Assembly (NCBI GenBank): GCA_903884535.1
Contig: CAISEZ010000151.1
Span: 1-48,936 of the forward strand
Length of the DNA: 48,936 nt
Origin: an uncultured Verrucomicrobia subdivision 3 bacterium
Lineage (GTDB): Bacteria > Verrucomicrobiota > Verrucomicrobiia > Limisphaerales > UBA11358
Reading direction: 5' to 3'
In this document: positions 21,215 through 32,000 of the stretch, one piece after another
Position numbering within the stretch: position 1 is the stretch's first letter
Layout of the letters: each line of letters starts with the position of its first letter
Translations under genes and position numbers: made by a program
Notes under the pieces: generated by a model
Database searches by the model: none
What the model saw: the letters and a program-made list of their open reading frames with translations, nothing else
What the model was told of the DNA's origin: nothing

Positions 21215-24200
21215 ATGAAATTATCTTCATTCATTGCAGGCCTCGCGCTGCTGCTGTGCTCAAATCCAGTCGCCCGCGCAACCACCGCCGCCGCCTGGCA
21301 TATTCCTGACGGCGACGGCAACTTCAACAACCTGCAGATGCGCAATCCGGAATTTGAACTCGGCACCAATTCAGCGGTCACCATCTGGTCCGGCGTGTGG
21401 AAGTGGAGCGGCGGTGGCACCACGGAAAACTGCAACCAGACCGGCGGCTGGGTGGTTTACAAGGGTGCCACGCAGTCTTTGTGGAGTAGCAACGCGCTCA
21501 ACTTTCAGACTAATTTCCAGTTCACCACCGGCAACCAGTATTGGAATGCGTCGTTGAACACTACCAATTTCGGTCCCAACGAGGTGATTCAATATTATCT
21601 TCTGCTCAAGTTCGACACGTCCGATGGCATCACCGTCACCAATTTGTATCTCTACGCCGGTGGCGATTTCGGGAGTCTTTCCACGTCCAATCAATCCACC
21701 GCCGCCGCGTCGCCGTTCACCGTGCGCAATCGCGCGGCGTGGGTCTGGCACAATAACAATCGCGTGCTCTCCGCCGGCGCGGATGCGGCGCATTTCAATT
21801 GTGTGTTCTGGTCGAAGATCGGTTACTTGAGCAAGAGCAACACGCCGGCTTCGTCGTGGATCGATCATGCGGCGATTTATTACACCACGAACGGCGCCAC
21901 GCCCGTCGGCGCGCTCGGCGTGCCGGGCGCGAATACGCTGGTCGCCACCGCAAGTTTCGATCACGAGGAAGGCGATCCCAGCCCCGCCGGCAACGCCATG
22001 TGGTGGGCCGGCGGGGTCACCAACCTGCCGTTTTACACCGCCATCAAATACAAAATCGGTGTCTGGAACAGCGCCAACAACGAGGAGAAATTCGGCGATT
22101 ACAACGCGGGCAATCCCAACGCAGTTTTTGTTTTCACCAACGGCGTGCTTGGCGCGCCCGTGCTGACCGTCAACGGCGTCAACGGCGATTACACTACGAC
22201 GCATGTTTTTGTGAACGAGGTAAACGGCGACGCCGCGCCGCTGAATCTCACCTTTGCGCCGGGCCAGCCGAATCTGACCGCGGTGGAGATTTTTTCCAAC
22301 GTGAACCGCCGCGACCGCGCCACGCTCGACGCCAATGGCGACGGCATTGAGGACGGCATCTTCCCGCCGGACGGCAACGCGATTGTGGCCGGGGACGACA
22401 ATAATTATTACAAGGCTTACACGATGACGTCGCAGGGCAACGGGCAATATTCGCTGACGCTCAACGCCACGAAGACCGGCGCATATCGGTTGACCGCGCG
22501 CTACAAAGTTTCGGGCAATAATAATTGGTTTTGGTATTCCGGCGGGGCCACCGGTCGCCGCGACCATGCCATCGTGGTGTCGCCGGCGAAGGCGCGGGAC
22601 ATTGTGCTGTATGAATTGAACGCAATGAACATTGGCGCTGCCGGCACGGGGCAGAATGATCGCAGCACCTTCACCGATTTGTATAACGGCCCCGGCTCGC
22701 GGCCTTACGACGCGGTGACGAATCGGTTCAATCTGGATTATGCGAAAAATTTGGGCGTGAACTGGCTGTGGTTCCAGCCGATTCATCCCATCGGCATTGA
22801 CGGTCGGCAGAATGATCCGAGCACCGGCCAGCCGTATGCCGTCGGCAGTCCGTATGCGATCAAGAATTTTTTCCAGATCAATCCGCTGTTAAGCAAGGCC
22901 AACACGCGCGACGCCGCGCTGGCGGAGTTCACCAACTTCGTGGCGGCGGCGGACGCCAAGGGGCTCAACGTGATGCTCGACGAGCCGTTCAATCACACGG
23001 CGTGGGATGCGGAACTGGACGCCAGCGGCGTTTATTATTTTGCCGCGTCGAATAATCCGGCCAACTGGCAGCCGACCGACGAGATCCGCAATCGCGAGGC
23101 GCGCGTGTATTCCGCCAGCGGTGATTATTGCTCGCGCGCCACCAGCGCGGCGAACGTCGCCGCCGCGCCGGATCGGGGCGATTTCGGTAAATGGCCGGAT
23201 GTGCATGATATTTTCTTCGGCCGCTATTCTGCGCTGGTCTGCCAGAATCCCAGCGACAACGGAAATTATCTGAACGAGGGCGACACGTTTGATTATTCCA
23301 TCCCCACGGGCAGTTTCGATCAAATCACGCAAAACGTCTGGCGCTATTTTTCCGACTGCCTGCTTTACTGGCTCGACAAAACAGGTTGTCCGCAGGGCAC
23401 GCCGGCCAGCCAAAGTTACAAAGGCATTGACGGCCTGCGCGCGGATTTTGGCCAGGGCCTGCCGCCGCAATGCTGGGAATACCTCGTCAACAAAGTCCGG
23501 AGCCGCAAATGGGATTTTGTGTTCATGAGCGAATCGCTCGATGGCGGCGCGGTGACTTACCGTTCCAACCGGCATTTCGACATCTTGAACGAAAACATCG
23601 TCTTCCCGCTCCAGGCCGCCGCCACGGCCACGGATTACCGGAATATTTTCGAAGCCCGCCGCGCGGCGTATGGCCAGGGCTTGGTGCTGCTCAACGACAC
23701 CTCGCACGACGAACAAACTTACGGCGATCCCTTCCAGGCCCTGATCCGGCACCTCGTGTGCAGCGCGGTGGACGGCGCGCCGATGATTTTTTACGGCGAA
23801 GAACTCGGCGTGACGACTTACGCCGGCTTTGACAAATATGAAATCAATTTCGGCAAAAACATTCCGCAGTTCAAAACGTTCAACTCGCTCCAGCCGATTT
23901 TCCACAACCGCGGCTTCGGCGTGGATTTTCTCTGGCCGGTGTATGCCGCCGCAAATCAGGCGCGCAATTTCAGCCCCGCGCTGCGCAGTTCCAGCCGATA
24001 TTTTCTCGACCAGACCAGCGGCGGGGCGCATCCGAGCATTTTCTCCGTGGCGAAATATGTCACCGCCAACGGCGCGCCGAATTTCAACGACGTGGTGTTC
24101 GCTTTCACGCCGCTCGACCGTAACAGCGGGCAATCCGGCGCGTTCAACGTGAATATTTCGGCGAACGGCTCGAATCTCTTTGGCATTCAGCCGGGGCGGA

Positions 24201-24913
24201 TTTACAACGTGAAAAACATCGCCGCTTACACCGGCTTCGATGGCAACCGGCGCAACTATTGGCTCTGGCCCAACGGCGGCACTGCCGGTAGCAACGTATT
24301 GGCCAATGGCATCACGGTTTTCGTCAATCCCGTTCCCGCGGCGGACAGCGCCTGGACCAACGCGCCGTTCGAAGCGCAGTATCTGAAACTTTACGACGTG
24401 ACGCCACCGCCTGCGCCCGCCGTGCCCGTGGTGCCCGGCACGACGAACAATTACGTCTTCGGCAACAGCGTTACGTTCACCTGGCCGGCGGTCAGCGATA
24501 CCCAAGGCGGTATCAGCGGTTATCACGTTTTGATCGGCACGACGCCTGGCGGCGCGGATATTTTCAACAGCGTCATCAACACCAACTCGTTGACGGTGAC
24601 GAATCTGTTTGGCGCGCATCTTTACGCGACCGTGACGGCGGTGAACAATGCGGGCATTGAAAGTCCGGTCAGCAACAGTTCAGGCATCGCACTCGTGAAT
24701 CCGGCGTGGATTCCGGTGGCGAACATGGCAGCCAAAAATCTTTTGAATTGGGACAGCGTCTCCGGCAAGACGTATCAAGTTTGGTCCACGACGAATCTGG
24801 CCGCGCCGTTCTCCGTTTTTGGCGGAGTCGTGACGGCGACGTCACCCGCACTGACTTTCACCAATAATCCGACCAACGCGGCGCGGTATTTCAAAATCCA
24901 ATTGATTCCCTAA
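21215..24913 (+). CDS. Secreted multidomain GH13 alpha-amylase family enzyme
   Basis: The protein has 1232 residues with a signal peptide (SFIAGLALLLCSNPVARA). The N-terminal beta modules (about 27-420) include YYTTNGATPVGALGVPG, like the module in the preceding protein, and a starch-binding or Ig-like linker. The GH13 barrel starts near residue 465 (DIVLYELNAMN). All four regions are present: DEPFNH (Asp589), GLRADF (nucleophile Asp744), MSESLD (acid/base Glu773) and TSHDEQ (Asp832). PMIFYGEELG, a normal barrel-end motif, follows. A fibronectin-III-like domain (about 1067-1165) and the shared tail ending YFKIQLIP finish it. It is probably a periplasmic or extracellular amylase or branching/debranching-type enzyme; the exact subfamily is not resolved. 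It forms a pair with the GH13 gene before it. Confidence 0.9.
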   Translation: MKLSSFIAGLALLLCSNPVARATTAAAWHIPDGDGNFNNLQMRNPEFELGTNSAVTIWSGVWKWSGGGTTENCNQTGGWVVYKGATQSLWSSNALNFQTNFQFTTGNQYWNASLNTTNFGPNEVIQYYLLLKFDTSDGITVTNLYLYAGGDFGSLSTSNQSTAAASPFTVRNRAAWVWHNNNRVLSAGADAAHFNCVFWSKIGYLSKSNTPASSWIDHAAIYYTTNGATPVGALGVPGANTLVATASFDHEEGDPSPAGNAMWWAGGVTNLPFYTAIKYKIGVWNSANNEEKFGDYNAGNPNAVFVFTNGVLGAPVLTVNGVNGDYTTTHVFVNEVNGDAAPLNLTFAPGQPNLTAVEIFSNVNRRDRATLDANGDGIEDGIFPPDGNAIVAGDDNNYYKAYTMTSQGNGQYSLTLNATKTGAYRLTARYKVSGNNNWFWYSGGATGRRDHAIVVSPAKARDIVLYELNAMNIGAAGTGQNDRSTFTDLYNGPGSRPYDAVTNRFNLDYAKNLGVNWLWFQPIHPIGIDGRQNDPSTGQPYAVGSPYAIKNFFQINPLLSKANTRDAALAEFTNFVAAADAKGLNVMLDEPFNHTAWDAELDASGVYYFAASNNPANWQPTDEIRNREARVYSASGDYCSRATSAANVAAAPDRGDFGKWPDVHDIFFGRYSALVCQNPSDNGNYLNEGDTFDYSIPTGSFDQITQNVWRYFSDCLLYWLDKTGCPQGTPASQSYKGIDGLRADFGQGLPPQCWEYLVNKVRSRKWDFVFMSESLDGGAVTYRSNRHFDILNENIVFPLQAAATATDYRNIFEARRAAYGQGLVLLNDTSHDEQTYGDPFQALIRHLVCSAVDGAPMIFYGEELGVTTYAGFDKYEINFGKNIPQFKTFNSLQPIFHNRGFGVDFLWPVYAAANQARNFSPALRSSSRYFLDQTSGGAHPSIFSVAKYVTANGAPNFNDVVFAFTPLDRNSGQSGAFNVNISANGSNLFGIQPGRIYNVKNIAAYTGFDGNRRNYWLWPNGGTAGSNVLANGITVFVNPVPAADSAWTNAPFEAQYLKLYDVTPPPAPAVPVVPGTTNNYVFGNSVTFTWPAVSDTQGGISGYHVLIGTTPGGADIFNSVINTNSLTVTNLFGAHLYATVTAVNNAGIESPVSNSSGIALVNPAWIPVANMAAKNLLNWDSVSGKTYQVWSTTNLAAPFSVFGGVVTATSPALTFTNNPTNAARYFKIQLIP

Positions 24914-24922
24914 AAACGGCCA

Positions 24923-24948
24923 CACCGCACAAACATGCGGTGGCATAA
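24923..24948. promoter_or_regulatory. Hairpin repeat between GH13 and PEP-CTERM genes
   Basis: CACCGCA (24923-24929) pairs perfectly with TGCGGTG (24936-24942) around CAAACA, and is followed by GCATAA and an A tract. The + strand lacks a T run, so it is not a standard terminator for the GH13 gene. The same 26-base unit, with four changes, precedes the first GH13 gene. Confidence 0.35.
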
Positions 24949-25003
24949 AAAAAACAGCTTTAGTATTTTTAACGCAAATCAGCCCCAAACAACTCAGATC
25001 ATT

Positions 25004-25879
25004 ATGAAAATCAAAGCATTGGCAGGGTTATCCATCGCAACATTGGCAACCGGTTTGGTCACCGTTCACGCGCAAAACCTGAACGGCACCGTCAACAACG
25101 CATTTTACGGCGCGCCGCTGGCTGTTCAAACTGTGAATACTGGCTTCGGCAATGCCCCCGGCGGCACTGATTCGACGATTGGTTCCGAACTGGATGCCGC
25201 GTATGGCACGGTTTCCGGTGGTAATTTGTATTTGTTTCTGGCCGGCAATTTTGAAAATAACGGCAATCACCTGAACGTCTTCATTGACGGCGGCGCGGTC
25301 GGTGAAAGCACCTTGAGCACGTCTGGCGGCACCATGGCGGCCATGAACGGCTCCACTTTTGGTGCCGGCTTTCAAGCCACCTTCGCCTACGACATGAACG
25401 ATTTCTCGGGCACCTTGTATAGCGAACAATATAATCTGGTCGGCGGCAGTCAGGTTACCGGTGGTTACGTCGGAGCGCTCGGCAATAGCGGAACGGGTAT
25501 TTATGCCGGCACCGACGGCGGTGGCTTGAATCTTTACCTCAACAACACTCACGCTAGCACCATGGGAACCGCCGGGGCCGCCTTGAGTGGTGCCACGAGC
25601 GGTGCAGCCACGACTACAGGATTGGAAATGGTTATTCCGCTCTCGCTGATCGGATACACTGGTGGGTCTATCAAAGTTGCGGCTGACATCAATGGCGGCG
25701 GCGACACCTATCTGTCCAATCAATTGCTTCCGGGATTGCCGGTTCCAAGTGGCAATTTGGGGAACGGTGGCGTTCTGGTTTCTGCCCCGTTTTTCGTTGT
25801 GACAGTGCCGGAACCGTCAACATTGGCACTCGCCGGTTTGTCCGGTGCGGCCATGCTCGGCTTTCGCCGCCGGAAATAA
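25004..25879 (+). CDS. PEP-CTERM sorting domain protein
   Basis: The protein has 291 residues: signal peptide (LAGLSIATLATGLVTVHAQ), a beta-rich middle rich in Gly and Asn, and a C-terminal PEP-CTERM tripartite signal. The signal has VPEPSTLALAG, a hydrophobic helix, then RRRK. Such tails direct exosortase-dependent cleavage and surface or matrix attachment. The middle has no recognised catalytic motif; NLYLFLAGNFENNGNHLNVFIDG resembles uncharacterised surface proteins. The ATG at 25004 starts a proper signal peptide; a longer open frame begins at 24935. It lies between the secreted amylases and the glucanotransferase gene and ends at a strong terminator. Confidence 0.85.
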   Translation: MKIKALAGLSIATLATGLVTVHAQNLNGTVNNAFYGAPLAVQTVNTGFGNAPGGTDSTIGSELDAAYGTVSGGNLYLFLAGNFENNGNHLNVFIDGGAVGESTLSTSGGTMAAMNGSTFGAGFQATFAYDMNDFSGTLYSEQYNLVGGSQVTGGYVGALGNSGTGIYAGTDGGGLNLYLNNTHASTMGTAGAALSGATSGAATTTGLEMVIPLSLIGYTGGSIKVAADINGGGDTYLSNQLLPGLPVPSGNLGNGGVLVSAPFFVVTVPEPSTLALAGLSGAAMLGFRRRK

Positions 25880-25899
25880 ATAATAAATTTTAAAACTCA

Positions 25900-25928
25900 A
25901 GCCCCGGCAAAAGCCGGGGCTTTTTTTT
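25900..25928. terminator. Strong intrinsic terminator shared by PEP-CTERM gene and malQ
   Basis: A perfect 8-base GC stem (25901-25908 with 25913-25920) with an AAAA loop is followed by eight T on the + strand. The convergent glucanotransferase gene stops within the T tract at 25927, so the hairpin also lies just after its end on the minus strand. Confidence 0.92.
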
Positions 25929-28602
25929 ATCGGCCGTTTTCCACGAGCAGCCCGCGCAGTTGCGAATTGAATTCCGCCGCGCGTTGCAATTGTTCCAACG
26001 TCAGGTGCAGCCGGTAGCGCCAGTAATGTGTGGGATTCGCTGGCACGTTGATGCGTTCCGCATCCGGCTCCGCGCGGCGCAGATGACCGTCCACGCCGAG
26101 CAAATCCTGCAATTGAAAAATGCTCCACATCGCCGGTGACGTCAGATGCTGGCGCACCACCGCGCGGTTGAGTTCTGGCGAACATTCGGGCGGCGCCACG
26201 CCGGTCAGTCCGAGCTCGTGGTTGAAAAATTTCTGCGTCAGTTCGCGGTCTTCCTCCCACCAGCCACGGATCGTGCTCATGTCATGCGTCGAGGGTGTGA
26301 CGACGCTCAAATATGGCGCGTTCGCCGGCCGGGAAAAATCTACGCCGGGCATCTTCGGCATCCGCTGGATTTCGAGGCTCAACAAACCAAGGTCGCGCAT
26401 CAAGCCCGGCACACATGCCGGCACCAGGCCGAGGTCTTCGCCGCAGACGAGCATGCCGGTGTCGCGCTTCAGTTCCGGCAGTTTGTGCAGCGCCTCGCGC
26501 AGCCAGAATTCATCCTGCCGCCGGAAAAAATAATCCACATACAATTCGCGCAACTTCGCCTGCTGATCCGCCGGCAGGGCTTTGAATGACGCCGTCTGGT
26601 CCATCGCAAAGCGGAAATGGTATTTCCCCTCGACTTCGAACAGGATCACGTTGCTGATCAAATCGAACAAACCGATTTTTAATTTATCGTCATTCGCCTC
26701 GTTCCGTTTGGCGAAATGATTTTCCACCTGCCGCTGCGTGGCAAATTCGGGTTTCAGCGCATAATGGCCGTGACCCGTGGCCAGCAGAAATTCGCGCCGG
26801 ATATTTTTGGCGTCGTTACCGAACAAATCCGACAGCACCGCGTCGGTGATGAACGGCTGGGTGAAACGCTCGTGGTTGAAGACGATTCCACGCGCCGCAA
26901 ACTCGCCCGGCTCGATGGCAATCGCCGGCACAAAATAGCCGAGGATGCCCTCCACCGCATGCGCCGGGCTGCTCCAAATGCGGAAAAATCCGAGGATGTG
27001 ATCAATGCGAAACGCGTCGAAATAATGTTCCATCTGCTGGAAGCGCTGCCGCCACCAAGCAAAGCCGTCAGCCGCCATGCGCTGCCAGTTGTAAGTCGGG
27101 AAGCCCCAGTTCTGGCCCTTGGCCGCGAACGGATCAGGCGGCGCGCCGGCCTGCATGTCCATGTGATACAGTTCCGGCGACTGCCACACGTCCGCGCCGT
27201 GCCGATACACGCCGATGGCGATGTCGCCTTTCAGCACGAGGCCGTTGGCGTGCACGTGCGCCGCCGCGTCCTGCAATTGCCGGTGCAAATGGAACTGGAG
27301 AAAAATGTGAAATGCGATTTCGTCGTTGCCCTTGACCAGCGCGGCGATTTTTTTGGCATTGAACTCCCGGTGTTTCGGCCATTGGCTGAAATCGGCGGTG
27401 TCAAATTTGTCGCGCAGAAAACAGAACGCAGCGTAAGGCACGAGCCACGGTTCGTTTTCGGCAAAAAACTTTTTGTATTCCTTGCTCCGGAACGTGGCGA
27501 TTTTTTGCGACGGAAAAATCTCTTTCAGAAAACCGAGTTTGGCGCGCATCACCGCCTCGTAATCCACCGTGTCGAGCGCGTTGAGCCGCTGGCGTTCCGG
27601 CTCCAAAGCTTTCAGCAGTTTTTTATTCTTCGTGTTGGCGACGGCGGCGAGGTTGAGGTAGAGCGGATGCAGCGCGAACGCAGAAATCGCTGCGTAAGGA
27701 TACGAATCTTTCCACGAATGCGTGGCGCTGGTGTCATTCACCGGCAATAACTGGATCAGTTTTAGGCCAACTTGCTTGCCCCAACCGGCGAGCGGTTTCA
27801 AATCGAGAAATTCGCCGACGCCAAAACCGTGTTCACTGCGCAGGCTGAAAACCGGAATTGCCACGCCCGCACCGCGCCAGGTGTCGGCGGGCAGCACGAC
27901 GAAGCCGCTATTGACGACGGTGTGTTTGTCCGGGGCGACGGCATCGGCCAAAACCCGGTTCGCGCCGCCTTCGTAGCGGACGAATTTATTATTGGCGACA
28001 TCAAACACGCCGTATTTGTAGGCGAACGGAAACGATTGACCGCTCAAATCCAGTTGCGCGGAAAAATAATCTTCGCCACTGGCGCGGCCCAATAAAATCG
28101 GGGCCGCGGTGTTCCAATGGCCGAGCGCGGTGCCTTCGCCGAGGAGGCAAATCGTCTGCCCCTTGGCGAGCAGCGGCGCTTTGACGCGGAAGGTGTGCGT
28201 CGGGTTTGGTGGCGCAATGGTTTTGACCTCGGTGAAATTTTCCGCGAGCAGCACTTTTTTGAACGGCTCAGTGTAAAAAGCGTTTTCAAAAAAACCGGCA
28301 TAGTTCCACGCATCGATAACCAGCAGTTCGGCGCAATTAAAATCGGCCGGCTGCAAAATCCGGTCGCGGCCCCAGTCGGCGACCTCGGAGCCGTCCGCGC
28401 GGCGCAGAATGTAGGAGTAATTCAGTGGCTCAACGAGCGCGCTGGTTTCGAGGGGCAGGGTGACCTCCCAAAAATCGGCGTTGAGAAAGCGGAGCGGCAC
28501 GGCGTGGGCGGCCTCGCCACCGCCAAGTGCGGGGTGATTGCCGGTGAGCCAGAGCGACTGGCCGGTTTGCGTGGCATAACGGAGGCGGAGTGTCAGATTC
28601 AT
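25927..28602 (-). CDS. malQ: 4-alpha-glucanotransferase, DPE2-like (CBM20-CBM20-GH77)
   Basis: This 891-residue cytoplasmic enzyme has no signal peptide. Two N-terminal CBM20 starch-binding modules (about 1-105 and 135-238, the second with ICLLGEGTALGHW) precede a GH77 catalytic domain that starts near residue 250 (FSLRSEHGFGVGEF). Catalytic positions are Asp534 in DAFRIDH, Glu722 in CGEDLG and Asp774 in STHDMS. The architecture, and WKDSYPYAAISAFALHPLYL, match the DPE2 type known from plants, protists and some bacteria, which transfers glucosyl units from maltose to glycans. The more common MalQ lacks the CBM20 pair. The ATG at 28602 begins the first CBM20 strand. The enzyme fits with the secreted amylases and pgm. 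Confidence 0.93.
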   Translation of the reverse strand: MNLTLRLRYATQTGQSLWLTGNHPALGGGEAAHAVPLRFLNADFWEVTLPLETSALVEPLNYSYILRRADGSEVADWGRDRILQPADFNCAELLVIDAWNYAGFFENAFYTEPFKKVLLAENFTEVKTIAPPNPTHTFRVKAPLLAKGQTICLLGEGTALGHWNTAAPILLGRASGEDYFSAQLDLSGQSFPFAYKYGVFDVANNKFVRYEGGANRVLADAVAPDKHTVVNSGFVVLPADTWRGAGVAIPVFSLRSEHGFGVGEFLDLKPLAGWGKQVGLKLIQLLPVNDTSATHSWKDSYPYAAISAFALHPLYLNLAAVANTKNKKLLKALEPERQRLNALDTVDYEAVMRAKLGFLKEIFPSQKIATFRSKEYKKFFAENEPWLVPYAAFCFLRDKFDTADFSQWPKHREFNAKKIAALVKGNDEIAFHIFLQFHLHRQLQDAAAHVHANGLVLKGDIAIGVYRHGADVWQSPELYHMDMQAGAPPDPFAAKGQNWGFPTYNWQRMAADGFAWWRQRFQQMEHYFDAFRIDHILGFFRIWSSPAHAVEGILGYFVPAIAIEPGEFAARGIVFNHERFTQPFITDAVLSDLFGNDAKNIRREFLLATGHGHYALKPEFATQRQVENHFAKRNEANDDKLKIGLFDLISNVILFEVEGKYHFRFAMDQTASFKALPADQQAKLRELYVDYFFRRQDEFWLREALHKLPELKRDTGMLVCGEDLGLVPACVPGLMRDLGLLSLEIQRMPKMPGVDFSRPANAPYLSVVTPSTHDMSTIRGWWEEDRELTQKFFNHELGLTGVAPPECSPELNRAVVRQHLTSPAMWSIFQLQDLLGVDGHLRRAEPDAERINVPANPTHYWRYRLHLTLEQLQRAAEFNSQLRGLLVENGR

Positions 28603-29045
28603 CCGCGCAAAATTTATCAGGCCGGGCCGAAATGCGCAAACCACACGAAAATGCGGCAGTGTCCCAATTTGGAGTGCGCGAACACTTCCAAGCTTTGGAG
28701 CTAGGGACATAACTTCCGGCCGGAATGCGGCGACCTGCCGCCCCGCTCAAGAAATGCGAAGTGGAAGGGCGGGCCGGCTACAGGTTTTACCATTTGCAAG
28801 TGGGGACTATCACCAGAACTGGCGATGTCGGCTGGCGAAGCTCTAGGTTACTTTTAAAAAATGCCAACCATCAGTATTACTAGTCAACCTGACGTTTTAC
28901 GGCGTCAAGGTTTGTGAATCGGATGAAATCCCAGTTTTTTTCAATCCGTTTTTTTGCCGCCGAGTGAAATAACCCACCACTCGCCGCCAAGAGATTTTTT
29001 TAGCAATCGTCCATTGAAGTTTTAAACAACCCCAGCCAACCCATT
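28603..29045. other. Divergent intergenic region, malQ / autotransporter-repeat gene
   Basis: The 443 bases between divergent genes hold no convincing gene. An imperfect dyad (AACCTGACG near 28886 and CGTCAAGGTT near 28903) could be an operator. T-rich runs near 28934-28960 and 28994-29001 lie in the leader of the plus-strand gene. A segment near 28650 resembles the ATGCGG part of the hairpins at 16948 and 24923 only weakly. Promoters for both genes should be here, but none is clear. Confidence 0.3.
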
Positions 29046-32000
29046 ATGAAGATCACATCCACTCGCAACCTCCAACTTGTCGCCAGCCTGCTTTTGCTGG
29101 CGGGCGCGTTGAATGTTCAGGCAAACATTTTTAAAGCCGCCACGGCGACGATGAGTGCCTCCACTGACTGGGCAACTACCGCAGGTGGCGGCACCGGCGT
29201 TGCTCCAACGATTACTACCCTTGGTGAATTTGGCAGCTTGCCGACATCGGGAAACTTGTCCGGCATGCAGCTTGGCGCAGCCACCTCGTTGTTGGGGCTC
29301 TTGTTTGATAACAACATGGCCGGCCCACTGAGCATCGGAAATACTGGCAGCTTCACCCTGACACTCGGCACTTCCGGCATTGACATGACCGCGGCAAACC
29401 AAAACGTATCTATAAACTGCACGTTGTCGCCTAGTCTTAACACGCAAACATGGAACGTCAAATCTGGCCAGACCCTGACCGTTGGTGCTGCAATCAGCGT
29501 AACCAGTTCCTCTGGTGCGAGCAGTTTGACCATTAATAACGGGCAAACCGGCACGGTCACATTGAATGGATACACGGAAAACTATGCGAGTGATGGCTCT
29601 CTTTTTGCCCTTTTGGGAGGCACCATTTCACTGGGAGCTGTTAACACCGCGCGCACTGTCAGTTATGGAACCACGGCTCCCACGGCAGCATCGCCGATTG
29701 CCGCCGCGTCCACGAGTGGTATGTATGTCAATGGGGCGACAGTGACTGCGACTACCATAACCATCGGTGTTGGCACCAAGGGTAACTCGTCTTCCAGCCT
29801 GTTGGTGAGTTCCGGCAGCTTGACTGCAAGTGGGGCGGTGGTGATTGGCAAGAACACCGGTTCGAGCCGTTGGAATCCTTGTCAGGTGTCCGGTGGCTCA
29901 TTGACCGTGAACGATACGGTCATTGGACTCCAATTGAGTCCGAACAATGCCGGTGTGGCCAACTATGCTGAATTATATGTCAGCGGCGGGACAGCAAACA
30001 TTGGGAAAATCAGTTACGGGGCCAACAGTGACACGGCAGGCGGATCGGGTTGGACGATTGTAAAGGGAGGTAATTTGTATGTCGGCGGCGGCGGTATTGT
30101 TCTCTCCAATGCTATTGCAGGTTATAGTGCCACAGTTTCTTTGTTTAGCGGTCTTTTGGGTGCCTCGGCTGATTGGTCCAGCACGATGCCGATGGTCTTG
30201 AGTAGCACGACCGGCACGGCCTTCACCATTCAGGCAGCCGATGCATCCGCCGTCGCTCACAACATCACCTTGAATGGTATTATTTCCGGGGCCAGCACGG
30301 CGCCGCTTACCAAGACCGGCGGTGGCACGCTCACGCTAGGCGGCGCGAACACTTATGCGGGCAACACTACGGTCAGCGCGGGCGTTTTGAAACTCGGCGC
30401 GGCTGGCGTGATTCCTGACGGCGCGGGCAAAGGCAATCTCACCGTCACCGGCACATTCGATTTGAACACTTATAGCGAAACGATCAACGGCTTGAGCGGA
30501 GCGGGCAGTGTGGACAACACGGCGGCGGGCACGCCTGTTTTGACTGTGGGCGCGAATGATCAAACCAGCACGTTCAGCGGCACCGTTGGCAACACCGCCG
30601 GCGCGCTCGCCGTAACGAAGACGGGCATCGGCAGTGTCAGTCTTACCGGCGCCAACACTTACAACGGTGATACGACGGTCAGCGGCGGCACGCTGGTGCT
30701 CGGCTCTCAACCCGGCAGCACAAACTTTACGTCTGCGAGCGGCACCACACTCGACGTCTCCACCATCGGTGGCGGATTCAGTCTCGGCTCCGGCAAGTTG
30801 CTGGGTGGGAGCGGCACGGTCACCGGCGCGGTGGCGATTGCGAGCAGTGGCTTCCTCCGCCCCGGCGGTTCCGGCAGCGCGGGCACGTTGTCGCTTTCCA
30901 ACAACCTCTCTTTTACGGGCACGATGACGAACCTCTTTGACCTCGCCAACGTCAACACCGAAGGCGCGGGCGTGAACGACGAAATCATCGTCGCCGGCAA
31001 CCTCTCGTTGAGCGGCAACGATTACATCGTTCTGAACCTGCTCGGCGGCAGCCTCGCTAACGGCAGCTACAAGCTCATCAAATATGCCGGCACGCTCACC
31101 GGCGGCACGAACAATCTCACGCTCGTCGGTTTCGCTTCCGGCACAGGCCAGACGGGCGTGTTAAGCACTAACACGGTCGGCGAAATTGACCTTGTTGTCA
31201 CCGCCGCCTCCGGCAGCGCGAACCTCACTTGGAACGGCGACGGTGTGAATAATGTTTGGGACAACGGCACCACCTCCAACTTTCTCAATGGCGCTTCCGC
31301 CGCCAAGTTCAACACGAACGACCTCGTCACCTTCAACGATGCCTCGACCAACCAGACGGTGAACCTGGTGGGTGGTTTGATTCCGCAGTCCGTGACCGTG
31401 AACTCGACAAGCAATTATGTTTTCAGCGGCACGGGCAAGTTGACTTCCACCGCTAGCCTGACCAAGACCAACACCGGCACGTTGACCGTGCTGACGACGA
31501 ATGATTTCTCCGGCACGCTCGAAATTGACGGCGGCACCGTGCAGGTCGGCAACGGCACCATCTCTGGCAACATTGGCGTCGGCACCGTGGTCAACAATTC
31601 CAACCTAGTTTACAATTTGCCGGACGACAACACCGTGGGCAACAACATCAGCGGCACGGGAACTTTGACGAAGCAATCCGGCGACACGTTGACCGTCAGC
31701 GGCGCCAACACCTTCTCGGGGCCCGTGCTCGTCCAGAACGGCACTCTGAAACTCGGCAGCGCCTCCGCGCTTGGCACCACGGCGGGTAGCACGGTCGTTT
31801 CCAATGCTGCCACGCTCGACTTGAACGGCCAGACCATCGGTGCCGAACCTATTGCCATCACCGGCACGGGTGTCGGTGGTAACGGCGTGCTCGTCAACAA
31901 CAGCGGCAGCGCGAGCGAGAGCGGTGTGGTCACGCTCGCGGCAGACTCTACTCTCGGCGGCAGCGGCAACACCACGTTGAGCGGCACGTTGACCGGCGGT

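Noticed and set aside
21371..24619. Long open frames opposite the second GH13 gene, and similar ones opposite other GC-rich genes
   Set aside because: They are shadows of high-GC codon usage. Their products are Arg/Val/Ala-rich without domains, while the plus frames hold complete catalytic motifs.
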